10,472 bases of DNA from an uncultured bacterium. GTDB taxonomy: Bacteria; Actinomycetota; Coriobacteriia; Coriobacteriales; Coriobacteriaceae. Positions within the stretch are counted from its first letter, which is position 1, and each line of letters starts with the position of its first letter. The stretch is from positions 1 through 10,472 of the forward strand of contig CAJMRR010000064.1 in NCBI GenBank assembly GCA_905215835.1, written 5' to 3'. The position numbers and the translations under genes are program-made. Shown here piece after piece: positions 1 to 5,731 of this stretch. The notes under the pieces were generated by a model that was not told the DNA's origin, ran no database searches, and saw only the letters and a list, made by a program, of their open reading frames with translations.

Positions 1-349
1 CCGCGCGCTGGCTTGCACTCTCGCGCTCTGCGGCAGCGCCCTCGAGCTTAGCGCGCAGCTCGGCAAGCTCAGCATCGCGCTTGGCAACCTCTTGCGCCAG
101 TTTCTGATCCGCAGTGTTCTTCTGCTCGACAAGCTGGGCATTGCGCTGAGACTTTGCCTGTTGCAAGGCAGCCGTCGAACGCGAGCGCTCAAGCTCCAGC
201 GCCTGCTCACCCTCACGCTGGACTGCCTTCACACGCTCATCCAGGTCGCGCGAGAACTCGGCATCGCGCACCTGCTTGACGATATCCGCATAGCCGGATG
301 CATCGACCTTAAAAACTTCGCCGCAATGCGGGCACTTGATCTCGTTCAT
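1..349 (-). CDS. DUF2130-type coiled-coil protein, N-terminal part (runs off the window)
   Basis: This is the first ~116 codons of a gene whose 3' part lies left of the window. It starts at the ATG at 349, preceded by GAGGAG with an 8-nt spacer. The protein opens MNEIKCPHCGEVF, a CxxC pair that could be half of a small zinc-binding knuckle. From about residue 20 to the edge it is rich in Glu, Lys, Gln, Arg and Ala with few prolines, which indicates a long coiled coil. A short N-terminal CPHCG segment followed by a charged helix is the known start of DUF2130 proteins, whose conserved domain lies further downstream and is not visible here. The molecular function of that family is not settled. 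It could instead be another coiled-coil protein with a zinc knuckle. I see no terminator of its own because the end is missing. Confidence 0.7.
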   Translation of the reverse strand, partial: MNEIKCPHCGEVFKVDASGYADIVKQVRDAEFSRDLDERVKAVQREGEQALELERSRSTAALQQAKSQRNAQLVEQKNTADQKLAQEVAKRDAELAELRAKLEGAAAERESASQRA

Positions 350-407
350 AGCAGCTCCTCGATGGACGCAAATATCAACCGGCTACACTCTACCGCGCCG
401 CGCGGAC

Positions 408-442
408 AAAAAAGGCGCCGCCGCCATAATGGCAACGGCGCC
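408..442 (-). terminator. Rho-independent terminator of the metallophosphoesterase gene
   Basis: Read on the minus strand, GGCGCCGTTGCC pairs with GGCGGCGGCGCC around an ATTAT loop. All 12 pairs form if two G-U wobbles are allowed, and the stem is followed at once by six T residues (408-413). It sits downstream of the stop codon at 490 and upstream of the next minus-strand start at 349. Its first six bases (437-442) are shared with the neighbouring repeat hairpin, so the two stems cannot both form completely. Confidence 0.8.
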
Positions 443-489
443 AGAACCACCACAAAGGTGCCTGTCCCCTTTGTGGTGGCTCTGGCGCC
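437..489. repeat. REP-like hairpin with a GGGGAC core
   Basis: Two 22-nt arms (437-458 and 468-489) are complementary except for one A/G change, with a 9-nt loop. The loop side contains AGGTGCCTGTCCCC, which is GGGGACAGGCACCT on the other strand. The element directly abuts the stop codon of the metallophosphoesterase gene with no spacer base. A perfect long stem with a GGGGAC core also occurs at 10319-10376. This points to an intergenic repeat family of the REP/RAYT kind rather than a gene-specific signal, but copy number cannot be judged from one window. Confidence 0.7.
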
Positions 490-1035
490 CTATAACCCAA
501 AGAAGCTAAGAATCTGATCGCGGCTTACGGGCTTGTACTCGTTGGCATCGAGACCGACATCGTAGCGAAAGATAGGGCGCTCGCGATCGCGGTTGCGTGC
601 GTTGGCGCGGTCACCCCTGCTGTGGATATGCCCATGCAGCATAATGGCGCCACGTGCCTTGCCGTTCCAGCTGAGCATGGGGTAGTGGCTCATAACCAGA
701 CGATGGCCCTTGGCATAGCCGGGAGCAATCTCCAGGTAATCGCGCACGTCTTCCCAAATCTGCGGGGTGTCGGGATCTTCCCAGTCGCCGTCATGGTTAC
801 CGCGGATGAGCGTCACGTTCTGGCATTCGATACGCTCGCGCAGGCGCACCGCCTCCGCCAGGGGCAAACGATAGGTAAAGTCACCCAGAATATAGAGGCG
901 GTCGTCCGCAGCCACGCACTCATTGATGGCATCGATGACCTTGCGGTTCATCTCCTCGACCGAATCAAACGGCCGATCCATGTCGTGCAAGATATTCGTA
1001 TCGCCCAGGTGCAGGTCGGCGGTAAACCACATCAT
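490..1035 (-). CDS. Calcineurin-like metallophosphoesterase
   Basis: This 181-residue cytoplasmic protein has every metal-binding block of the calcineurin-like phosphoesterase fold, in order. They are DLH (D7, H9), GD (51-52), GNHD (79-82), SHYP (116-119) and GHIH (135-138). Such enzymes use two divalent metals to hydrolyse phosphomono- or diesters; the substrate here cannot be read from sequence. The length suits the compact single-domain bacterial members. I place the start at the ATG at 1035 because AGGA lies 8 nt upstream, whereas an in-frame ATG at 1050 has no ribosome binding site. A second ATG follows immediately. A TATACT hexamer at 1076-1081 (minus strand) could be a -10 box, but its -35 is poor. 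The gene ends against a REP-like hairpin and a rho-independent terminator. Confidence 0.9.
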   Translation of the reverse strand: MMWFTADLHLGDTNILHDMDRPFDSVEEMNRKVIDAINECVAADDRLYILGDFTYRLPLAEAVRLRERIECQNVTLIRGNHDGDWEDPDTPQIWEDVRDYLEIAPGYAKGHRLVMSHYPMLSWNGKARGAIMLHGHIHSRGDRANARNRDRERPIFRYDVGLDANEYKPVSRDQILSFFGL

Positions 1036-1101
1036 CGTCTGTGTCCTCATTTCGCAACGCGTCTAACACGTGCCTAGTATACAGACGCTCTGGCGCGTCG
1101 G

Positions 1102-1281
1102 TTAGCCAAAGAGCCCGCCGAACAGACCTCGACGGCGTTTGTCTTGCTTTTTCGAAGCGTCACCCTGAGTTTTCTTGCCCTGCCGTTTCCTACGATCCTG
1201 CTCCAACTCATCGTCATCGAGTAGCATATCCCACTCAAACGGATCATCTGTCAGATCGAACAGGTCGTCGTCATCAAACAT
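1102..1281 (-). CDS. Small charged protein, acidic N-terminus and basic C-terminus
   Basis: This 59-residue protein is of unrecognised function. The first half is strongly acidic (a run of four Asp after MF, then further Asp and Glu). Residues ~30-50 are strongly basic and Gln-rich. It ends RRRGLFGGLFG, with a short repeated LFG. No membrane segment or metal motif is visible. I chose the ATG at 1281 because GGAGG lies 5 nt upstream; an in-frame ATG at 1293 overlaps that site and has no good ribosome binding site of its own. It begins 18 nt after the HIRAN gene's stop codon on the same strand, so the two are probably co-transcribed. The charge split suggests a protein- or nucleic-acid-binding tail, which is inference only. 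Confidence 0.6.
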   Translation of the reverse strand: MFDDDDLFDLTDDPFEWDMLLDDDELEQDRRKRQGKKTQGDASKKQDKRRRGLFGGLFG

Positions 1282-1299
1282 GGCCGCCTCCATTGCCGA

Positions 1300-1626
1300 C
1301 TAGCGAGCATCCACCACATAGAGCCCAACGCGCACCTGATGCCACGGGCTGCGCTCGGGAGCAACCTGTTGCACGCGAACCTCAAATACGTCCTCATGGC
1401 CGTAATACATCATCAAGGACAGCGGGCCGACCTCGTTTCCCGGAACATAGCCAAGCTTGGTGTTGCCGTAATAGATCGCAACCGCCTCGGGGTCATGGGG
1501 ATTATCGCGCTCGGCACACAGCGTCAGCTTATCGCCCGCTTTAAGATCGCCCAGGACCAAGGCGCCATCGGCATACTGAAATCCTGCAATGTGAAATGAC
1601 AGAAGAACACGTGAAGGCTCGTACAT
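1300..1626 (-). CDS. Stand-alone HIRAN-domain protein
   Basis: This 108-residue protein consists almost entirely of one HIRAN domain. Recognisable parts are the opening FHIAGFQYADG strand, the central AERDNPHDPEAVAIY block, and KLGYVPGNE. HIRAN domains are known from SWI2/SNF2 helicases such as HLTF, where they bind 3' ends of single-stranded DNA, and also occur alone in bacteria. A role in recognising damaged or stalled DNA is therefore plausible but not shown here. No helicase or nuclease partner is adjacent. The start at 1626 has an AGAGGAG site 7 nt upstream, and the leader GAGGAGCTGCT is identical to that of the DUF2130-type gene at 349. The small charged protein follows 18 nt downstream. 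Confidence 0.85.
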   Translation of the reverse strand: MYEPSRVLLSFHIAGFQYADGALVLGDLKAGDKLTLCAERDNPHDPEAVAIYYGNTKLGYVPGNEVGPLSLMMYYGHEDVFEVRVQQVAPERSPWHQVRVGLYVVDAR

Positions 1627-1862
1627 AGCAGCTCCTCTAACGGCCGGATAAACCGGTGTGTAACCTTATTGAGAAGTCTACGGTCCCATGCGGACACAAA
1701 TACATCCTGTCTGCGTCCTTCAATCGTTTGCCTCAACGCTTGCGCGACAGAACGCTTGCAGATAAGATAGGAACACGGATGGCACCCGTTGCCGCGGGTC
1801 TTGCCAACTCCGATACACGTTTTCATCGTGAGAAGTGGCCGTCTTCGCTTACGCGGGGGCGG

Positions 1863-1946
1863 CTATTTCATTCGGCCGATAAACAGACCGAGTTCGATAG
1901 CCGCAATCAACAACGCCAATAACGAAATAACATCGCTTACGTTCAT
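1863..1946 (-). CDS. Tiny hydrophobic peptide, type I toxin-like (putative)
   Basis: This is a 27-residue open frame, easy to miss because of its size. It starts MNVSDVIS, continues as one hydrophobic helix (LLALLIAAIELGLFIG, residues 9-24), and ends RMK. A short polar start, a single membrane-spanning helix and a basic tail are the layout of the small membrane toxins of Gram-positive type I toxin-antitoxin loci (Fst/TxpA/holin-like toxins). The ribosome binding site AGAAGGGA lies 7 nt before the ATG and is part of a perfect 6-bp hairpin. The gene sits alone in a 425-bp gap between the aldehyde dehydrogenase terminator and the HIRAN gene. The 236 bp downstream (1627-1862) show no convincing gene or terminator. 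I did not find a clear antisense RNA promoter. It could instead be a non-toxic small membrane peptide or a chance frame. Confidence 0.5.
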   Translation of the reverse strand: MNVSDVISLLALLIAAIELGLFIGRMK

Positions 1947-1952
1947 ACCAAA

Positions 1953-1967
1953 TCCCTTCTAAAGGGA
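1953..1967 (-). promoter_or_regulatory. Hairpin sequestering the ribosome binding site of the tiny peptide
   Basis: On the minus strand TCCCTT, a TAG loop and AAGGGA form a perfect 6-bp stem. The second arm is the Shine-Dalgarno sequence for the peptide starting at 1946. Blocking of the ribosome binding site by an upstream complement is a known control of several type I toxin mRNAs. Whether this stem forms in the RNA is inference. Confidence 0.5.
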
Positions 1968-2008
1968 GTTGGCCCATCCGTGCTCCATAACAGTAGTCTA
2001 ACGCAAAA

Positions 2009-2044
2009 TGCAGGTAATAGGAACACTTGTTCGTATTACCTGCA
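2009..2044 (-). terminator. Hairpin terminator after the aldehyde dehydrogenase gene
   Basis: Eleven-base arms (2009-2019 and 2034-2044) pair perfectly, and an inner GAAC/GTTC pair continues the stem around an ACTT loop. On the minus strand it begins 7 nt past the aldehyde dehydrogenase stop and is followed by TTTT within five bases. On the plus strand it is followed by CCCTTTT, so it may work in both directions and isolate the small-peptide region from the dehydrogenase operon. Confidence 0.7.
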
Positions 2045-2051
2045 CCCTTTT

Positions 2052-3431
2052 CTAATGCACAAACATGCGCACGAACTTGTGCTTCCAGCTTGCGTAAGGA
2101 GCATAGCGGAATGGCACGTCCAGCCACGTTGCCTTGTTCACGATGCTCTTCTTGTGGCTAAACGTATCGAAGCTCTCGCGTCCATGGTACTGCCCCATAC
2201 CGCTCGCACCCATGCCACCAAAGCCCATATGGCTCGTAGCCAAGTGCATAATCGTATCGTTGACGCAGCCGCCGCCAAAGGGCACGTAACGCACAAAGCG
2301 CTGCTGAACTGCGCGATCCTGGCTAAAGATATACAGAGCCAGCGGCGTCGGACGATCCGTAATAAACGTCTCGGCCTCGTCTAGGCTCTCAAACGTCAGC
2401 ACCGGCAAGATGGGGCCGAAAATCTCCTCCTGCATCACGGCGTCATCGGGGGTCACGCCGTCCAAAATCGTCGGCTCGATCTTGAGCGACGACTCGCGCG
2501 CCGTGCCCCCCAGCACAACCTTATCGGGATCGATCAGCCCGCGCACGCGCGCAAAATGCTTGGCGTTGACGATATGCCCGTAGTCCTCGTTATCGAGCGG
2601 ATGCTCGCCAAACATACGGCGGGCCTCCTCCTTGATAAGGTCCAGCAGCTCGTCGTGCACGCGCGCATCGACCAGCAGGTAGTCGGGCGCCACGCAGGTC
2701 TGCCCCACGTTGAGCCACTTACCAAAGGCGATACGCCGTGCCGCAACCTTCAAGTTTGCCGTCGCATCCACGATACAGGGACTCTTTCCGCCCAGCTCAA
2801 GCGTCACGGGCGTAAGGTTTTTACTTGCGCGCTCCATGACGAGCTTGCCGACCGGAACGCTACCGGTAAAGAAGATCTTGTCCCAGCACTCATCGAGCAA
2901 CGCTTCGTTCTCGGCGCGCCCGCCCTCGACAACCGTCACCAGGCGCGGATCAAATGTCTCTTCACAGATTTGCTTGAGCACCGCGCTCGATGCCGGAGCA
3001 TAGGCACTCGGCTTGATGACCACGGTATTGCCCGCGGCAAGGGCGCCGGCGAGCGGCTCGAGTGTTAGCAAAAACGGGTAGTTCCACGGAGCCATGATGA
3101 GCGTGACGCCATAGGGCACGGCTTGTATTTTGCACACGCTCACGGCGTTAGCGAGATCGCACGGACGCAGGCGCGGACGACTCCACCGAGCCACGTGAGC
3201 GATCTGATGTCGAATCTCGGAAAGCGACGTGCCGATCTCGCACATATAAGCCTCGTCATGCGACTTCCCCAAATCGGTCTTGAGTGCATGGGCAATATCG
3301 GCCTCGTGCGCCCGTACCGCATCGCGTAAACTCACGAGCGCGCGACGTCGGGCATCGACATCAAACGTGGCGTGCGTCTTAAAGTAGGCGCGCTGATCGC
3401 CGACGATGCGCGCAATTTCCTCGGTGTTCAT
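2052..3431 (-). CDS. Aldehyde dehydrogenase, ALDH3-like
   Basis: This 459-residue NAD(P)-dependent enzyme oxidises an aldehyde to the carboxylic acid. Visible family blocks are APWNYP (114-119), the cofactor-binding VIKPS (138-142), FTGS (188-191), ELGGKSP with catalytic Glu212, GQTCVAPDY with nucleophile Cys246, and EEIFGPILP (334-342). The short length, the GQTCVAPDY form of the active site and the C-terminal SHKKSI-type end are those of the ALDH3 group rather than the ~490-residue ALDH1/2 group or the CoA-acylating enzymes. The start has AGGAGG 4 nt upstream, and that site overlaps the stop codon of the alcohol dehydrogenase gene (TAGGAGG). The two genes are therefore translationally coupled and act together on an alcohol-aldehyde-acid series. 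The natural substrate is unknown. Confidence 0.93.
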   Translation of the reverse strand: MNTEEIARIVGDQRAYFKTHATFDVDARRRALVSLRDAVRAHEADIAHALKTDLGKSHDEAYMCEIGTSLSEIRHQIAHVARWSRPRLRPCDLANAVSVCKIQAVPYGVTLIMAPWNYPFLLTLEPLAGALAAGNTVVIKPSAYAPASSAVLKQICEETFDPRLVTVVEGGRAENEALLDECWDKIFFTGSVPVGKLVMERASKNLTPVTLELGGKSPCIVDATANLKVAARRIAFGKWLNVGQTCVAPDYLLVDARVHDELLDLIKEEARRMFGEHPLDNEDYGHIVNAKHFARVRGLIDPDKVVLGGTARESSLKIEPTILDGVTPDDAVMQEEIFGPILPVLTFESLDEAETFITDRPTPLALYIFSQDRAVQQRFVRYVPFGGGCVNDTIMHLATSHMGFGGMGASGMGQYHGRESFDTFSHKKSIVNKATWLDVPFRYAPYASWKHKFVRMFVH

Positions 3432-3439
3432 GTGCCCTC

Positions 3440-4660
3440 CTAGTTCTCGCCCTCAAACATACCACCTGCAACGACTTCATACATATGCTCGAGCTCCAAG
3501 CGGTCCATTAAAAGCGGAACGGGGTACAGGGGATTGGCCTCGGCATCGGCATTCGCCGCCATCTGCGGAATGTCGGAGCGGCGAATGCCCGAGACATATT
3601 TGGGAATGTCCAAGGTAGCGTTCATTCGATCGACCCAATCGATAAAGGCCTCGGCCGCCAGGTTGTCCTGTGCGTTAGCCGGCGCGATACCAGCCATGCG
3701 GGCGAGGTCGGCGAGCTTAGGAGCAGCAGCTTCACCATAGGCGCGAAGCATGTGCGGCAGGATAATGGCATTGGCCAAACCGTGGGGAATCCCATAACGT
3801 CCGCCCAGACTGTGCGCGATGGCATGCACATATCCGACATAGGAGCGCGTAAAGGCAACACCCGCTTTATACGCTGCCGAAAGCATATTGCGGCGCGCCC
3901 GTATGTTGTCCCCACGCTCATAAGCATCGAGCAAATTGTCGTGGATGAGCAGCACCGCCTGACGCGCCATCTTGCGCGTATAGGGCGTGGTACTGCGCCC
4001 GATAAAGGCCTCGACAGCATGCGTTAGAGCATCCATGCCCGTTTGCCCCGTAATGGAGGCGGGCAGGCCGCGCGTAAACTCGGGGTCGTGCACCGCAAAG
4101 CGCGGGATAAGCACAAAGTCGTTAATGGGGTACTTGTAGTGCGTCTCGTCATCGGTAATTACCGCTGCAAGCGTTACCTCACTTCCCGTGCCCGCCGTAG
4201 TTGGAACGGCGATGAGCAACGGCAGGCGACGATGAATCCGCAGCAGGCCGCGCATCTTGTTGATGGGCTTGCTTGGCTGCGCGATGCGTGCGCCCACGCC
4301 CTTGGCACAGTCCATGGCCGATCCTCCGCCAAAGCCGATAATGGCCCGGCAGGCACTCTCTCGGTACAGGGACGCCGCTTCCTCCACGTTTGAGACCGTG
4401 GGGTTCGCACGCGTTTCGGCATAGACCGTAACGCCAATCCCCCTGGATGCGAGCGCCGTCTCGAGCGGTGCCGTGAGCCCCAGACGGGCAATGCCGGGAT
4501 CCGTCACGATAAGGACCTTCTGGATCGAGCGCTTTTGAAGCACCGCGGGCACATCCTCGGCATGCTCTAAAATGCGCGGCTCGGTATAGGGCAGGATCGG
4601 CAATGCAATGCGAAAAACCGTCTGATATGTTCGGCACCAGGCACGACGGGCTAGATGCAT
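3440..4660 (-). CDS. Iron-containing alcohol dehydrogenase (group III)
   Basis: This 406-residue NAD(P)-dependent dehydrogenase interconverts an alcohol and its aldehyde. The nucleotide-binding GGGSAMDCAKG begins at residue 111. The four predicted metal ligands are in place: D210 and H214 in GMDALTHAVEAF, H279 in VHAIAHSLGG, and H293 in IPHGLAN. The spacings of 4 and 14 residues match FucO-type enzymes. The N-terminal ~20 residues before PYTEPRI are longer than usual for the family but read straight through. The start at 4660 is set by AAGGAG 8 nt upstream; the same site can fold as AAGGA/TCCTT. It is the first gene of a two-gene operon with the aldehyde dehydrogenase, 8 nt apart. Two palindromic operator-like sites lie upstream. 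It is not the fused AdhE type, because the two activities are on separate proteins. Confidence 0.93.
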   Translation of the reverse strand: MHLARRAWCRTYQTVFRIALPILPYTEPRILEHAEDVPAVLQKRSIQKVLIVTDPGIARLGLTAPLETALASRGIGVTVYAETRANPTVSNVEEAASLYRESACRAIIGFGGGSAMDCAKGVGARIAQPSKPINKMRGLLRIHRRLPLLIAVPTTAGTGSEVTLAAVITDDETHYKYPINDFVLIPRFAVHDPEFTRGLPASITGQTGMDALTHAVEAFIGRSTTPYTRKMARQAVLLIHDNLLDAYERGDNIRARRNMLSAAYKAGVAFTRSYVGYVHAIAHSLGGRYGIPHGLANAIILPHMLRAYGEAAAPKLADLARMAGIAPANAQDNLAAEAFIDWVDRMNATLDIPKYVSGIRRSDIPQMAANADAEANPLYPVPLLMDRLELEHMYEVVAGGMFEGEN

Positions 4661-4678
4661 AAAGGAAACTCCTTCATT

Positions 4679-4694
4679 TGTTGATAGGTCAACA
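4679..4694 (-). promoter_or_regulatory. Operator-like palindrome 1 upstream of the dehydrogenase operon
   Basis: TGTTGACCTATCAACA (minus strand) is a perfect 6-4-6 palindrome, 18 nt upstream of the alcohol dehydrogenase start. A TACAAT hexamer at 4707-4712 (minus strand) is a possible -10 box, which would put this site just after the transcription start where a bound repressor could block initiation. No good -35 matches it, so the promoter is tentative. No regulator gene is adjacent. Confidence 0.5.
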
Positions 4695-4742
4695 TTTGCT
4701 CGACCGATTGTACTCAGCGGCGTCCGTATATGACTTGCAAAC

Positions 4743-4758
4743 CGTTAATCAATCAACA
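4743..4758 (-). promoter_or_regulatory. Operator-like palindrome 2 upstream of the dehydrogenase operon
   Basis: TGTTGATTGATTAACG (minus strand) has the same 6-4-6 layout as the site at 4679-4694, with two mismatches from perfect symmetry. The centres of the two sites are 64 bp apart, close to six helical turns. The shared TGTTGA half-site suggests one dimeric regulator binding twice. Confidence 0.4.
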
Positions 4759-4804
4759 TCTTCATATCTCAAAATTGTTTTATTAAAAATCATTCCTAAT
4801 AGGC

Positions 4805-4832
4805 TTCACATTTGGTTGCATTTATGGATAAT
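4805..4832 (+). promoter_or_regulatory. Sigma-70 type promoter of the reverse rubrerythrin gene
   Basis: TTCACA (4805-4810) and GATAAT (4827-4832) each differ from consensus at one position and are 16 bp apart. Transcription would start near 4839, giving an untranslated leader of about 78 nt. I looked for a PerR/Fur-type 7-1-7 box around it and found none that convinces. Confidence 0.6.
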
Positions 4833-4896
4833 AGAACTCGTCAAGACGCACGTCCGGAGAGGGCCCTTACGGGACCGGGCGAGCGCACAATCGCCA

Positions 4897-4913
4897 TCGA
4901 TCGAAAGGATCGA
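4897..4913 (+). promoter_or_regulatory. Hairpin presenting the rubrerythrin ribosome binding site in its loop
   Basis: TCGATC and GATCGA form a perfect 6-bp stem around GAAAG. The Shine-Dalgarno GAAAGGA begins in the loop and runs into the right arm, ending 7 nt before the ATG at 4917. This site decides the start; an upstream in-frame ATG at 4812 lies inside the promoter and is not used. Confidence 0.35.
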
Positions 4914-4916
4914 ATC

Positions 4917-5477
4917 ATGAAGTTTGTTTGCCCCGTTTGCGGTTATGTGGAAGAGTTCGACGGCGATCAGCTGCCCGAGGACTTCAAGTGCCCCCAGTGC
5001 GGCGTTCCCGGTTCTCGTTTCCTGAAGCAGGAGGAGGGCCAGCTCGAGTGGGCTGCCGAGCACGTCGTGGGCGTCGCCAAGATGGAGGGCGTCTCTGAGG
5101 ACATCGTTGCCGACCTGCGCGCCAACTTTGAGGGTGAGTGCTCCGAGGTCGGTATGTACCTGGCCATGGCTCGCGTCGCTCATCGCGAGGGCTATCCCGA
5201 GATCGGCCTGTACTGGGAGAAGGCTGCCCACGAGGAGGCCGAGCACGCCGCCAAGTTCGCTGAGCTCCTGGGCGAGGTCGTGACCGACTCCACCAAGAAG
5301 AACCTCGAGATGCGCGTTGAGGCCGAGAACGGCGCCACCGCCGGCAAGACTGATCTTGCTAAGCGCGCCAAGGCCGCTGGCCTCGATGCCATCCACGACA
5401 CCGTGCACGAGATGGCTCGTGACGAGGCCCGCCACGGCAAAGCTTTTGCCGGCCTGCTTAAGCGCTACTTTGGCTAA
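4917..5477 (+). CDS. Reverse rubrerythrin (rubredoxin-like domain followed by diiron domain)
   Basis: This 186-residue cytoplasmic protein is probably an NADH-linked peroxidase that reduces hydrogen peroxide in an anaerobe. Residues 1-30 form a short rubredoxin-like FeS(Cys)4 site with CPVCG (C5, C8) and CPQCG (C25, C28). Residues ~45-186 form a ferritin-like four-helix bundle with diiron ligands E74, an HEEAEH helix (E107, H110), a Glu near 137, and DEARH (E170, H173). In classical rubrerythrin the rubredoxin domain is C-terminal; the reversed order is that of the clostridial reverse rubrerythrins, which act with an NADH-rubredoxin reductase. It is monocistronic, with its own promoter and a strong terminator, and is divergent from the alcohol dehydrogenase operon. 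Codon use is strongly biased to C-ending codons, consistent with high expression. Confidence 0.92.
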   Translation: MKFVCPVCGYVEEFDGDQLPEDFKCPQCGVPGSRFLKQEEGQLEWAAEHVVGVAKMEGVSEDIVADLRANFEGECSEVGMYLAMARVAHREGYPEIGLYWEKAAHEEAEHAAKFAELLGEVVTDSTKKNLEMRVEAENGATAGKTDLAKRAKAAGLDAIHDTVHEMARDEARHGKAFAGLLKRYFG

Positions 5478-5511
5478 GCCAACCGCTTGAGACATAACCT
5501 CTAGCTCGATG

Positions 5512-5542
5512 AGGCCCGGACCGTATTGGTCCGGGCCTTTTT
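5512..5542 (+). terminator. Rho-independent terminator of the rubrerythrin gene
   Basis: The perfect 11-bp stem AGGCCCGGACC / GGTCCGGGCCT has a GTATT loop and is followed directly by four more T. It lies 34 nt after the stop codon. Confidence 0.95.
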
Positions 5543-5608
5543 CGTGCCTCACGAACTTGTTAACGCCCTGAAATAGGACCGTCTTCGGCATCGGCTTCTC
5601 GTCAAAAA

Positions 5609-5731
5609 CTAAGTGAGTAGACTTTTTGGAACTTGCCGAGCAGACCATCCATATCACTTTATAAAGCCGCAGGTAAATGCCTTGTTGCAAAACGACCTAG
5701 TCGCCAAAGTGCCAAAAGTCTACTCACTTAG
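5609..5731. repeat. Palindromic repeat element, copy A
   Basis: The element begins CTAAGTGAGTAGACTTTT and ends with its exact complement, giving 18-bp terminal inverted repeats. The interior is also partly self-complementary, so the whole unit could fold as one long imperfect hairpin. From 5611 to 5731 it aligns without gaps to 7031-7151 with 22 differences in 121 bases by my count. The end motif CTAAGTGAGTAG has TAA, TGA and TAG in three different frames. The right end gives the minus-strand gene at 5720 its last three codons and its stop. It carries no transposase, and no target duplication is obvious, so it resembles a MITE or a REP-like element. Confidence 0.85.

Noticed and set aside
1524..1826. 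100-codon minus-strand frame starting at 1826, downstream of the tiny peptide
   Set aside because: It has no clear ribosome binding site and runs about 100 bp into the HIRAN gene in another frame. Composition is rich in Arg and Cys without a domain.
4806..5690. Long open frame (294 codons) on the minus strand opposite the rubrerythrin gene
   Set aside because: It is the mirror of strongly biased rubrerythrin codons. It would also cross the rubrerythrin terminator and run into repeat copy A.
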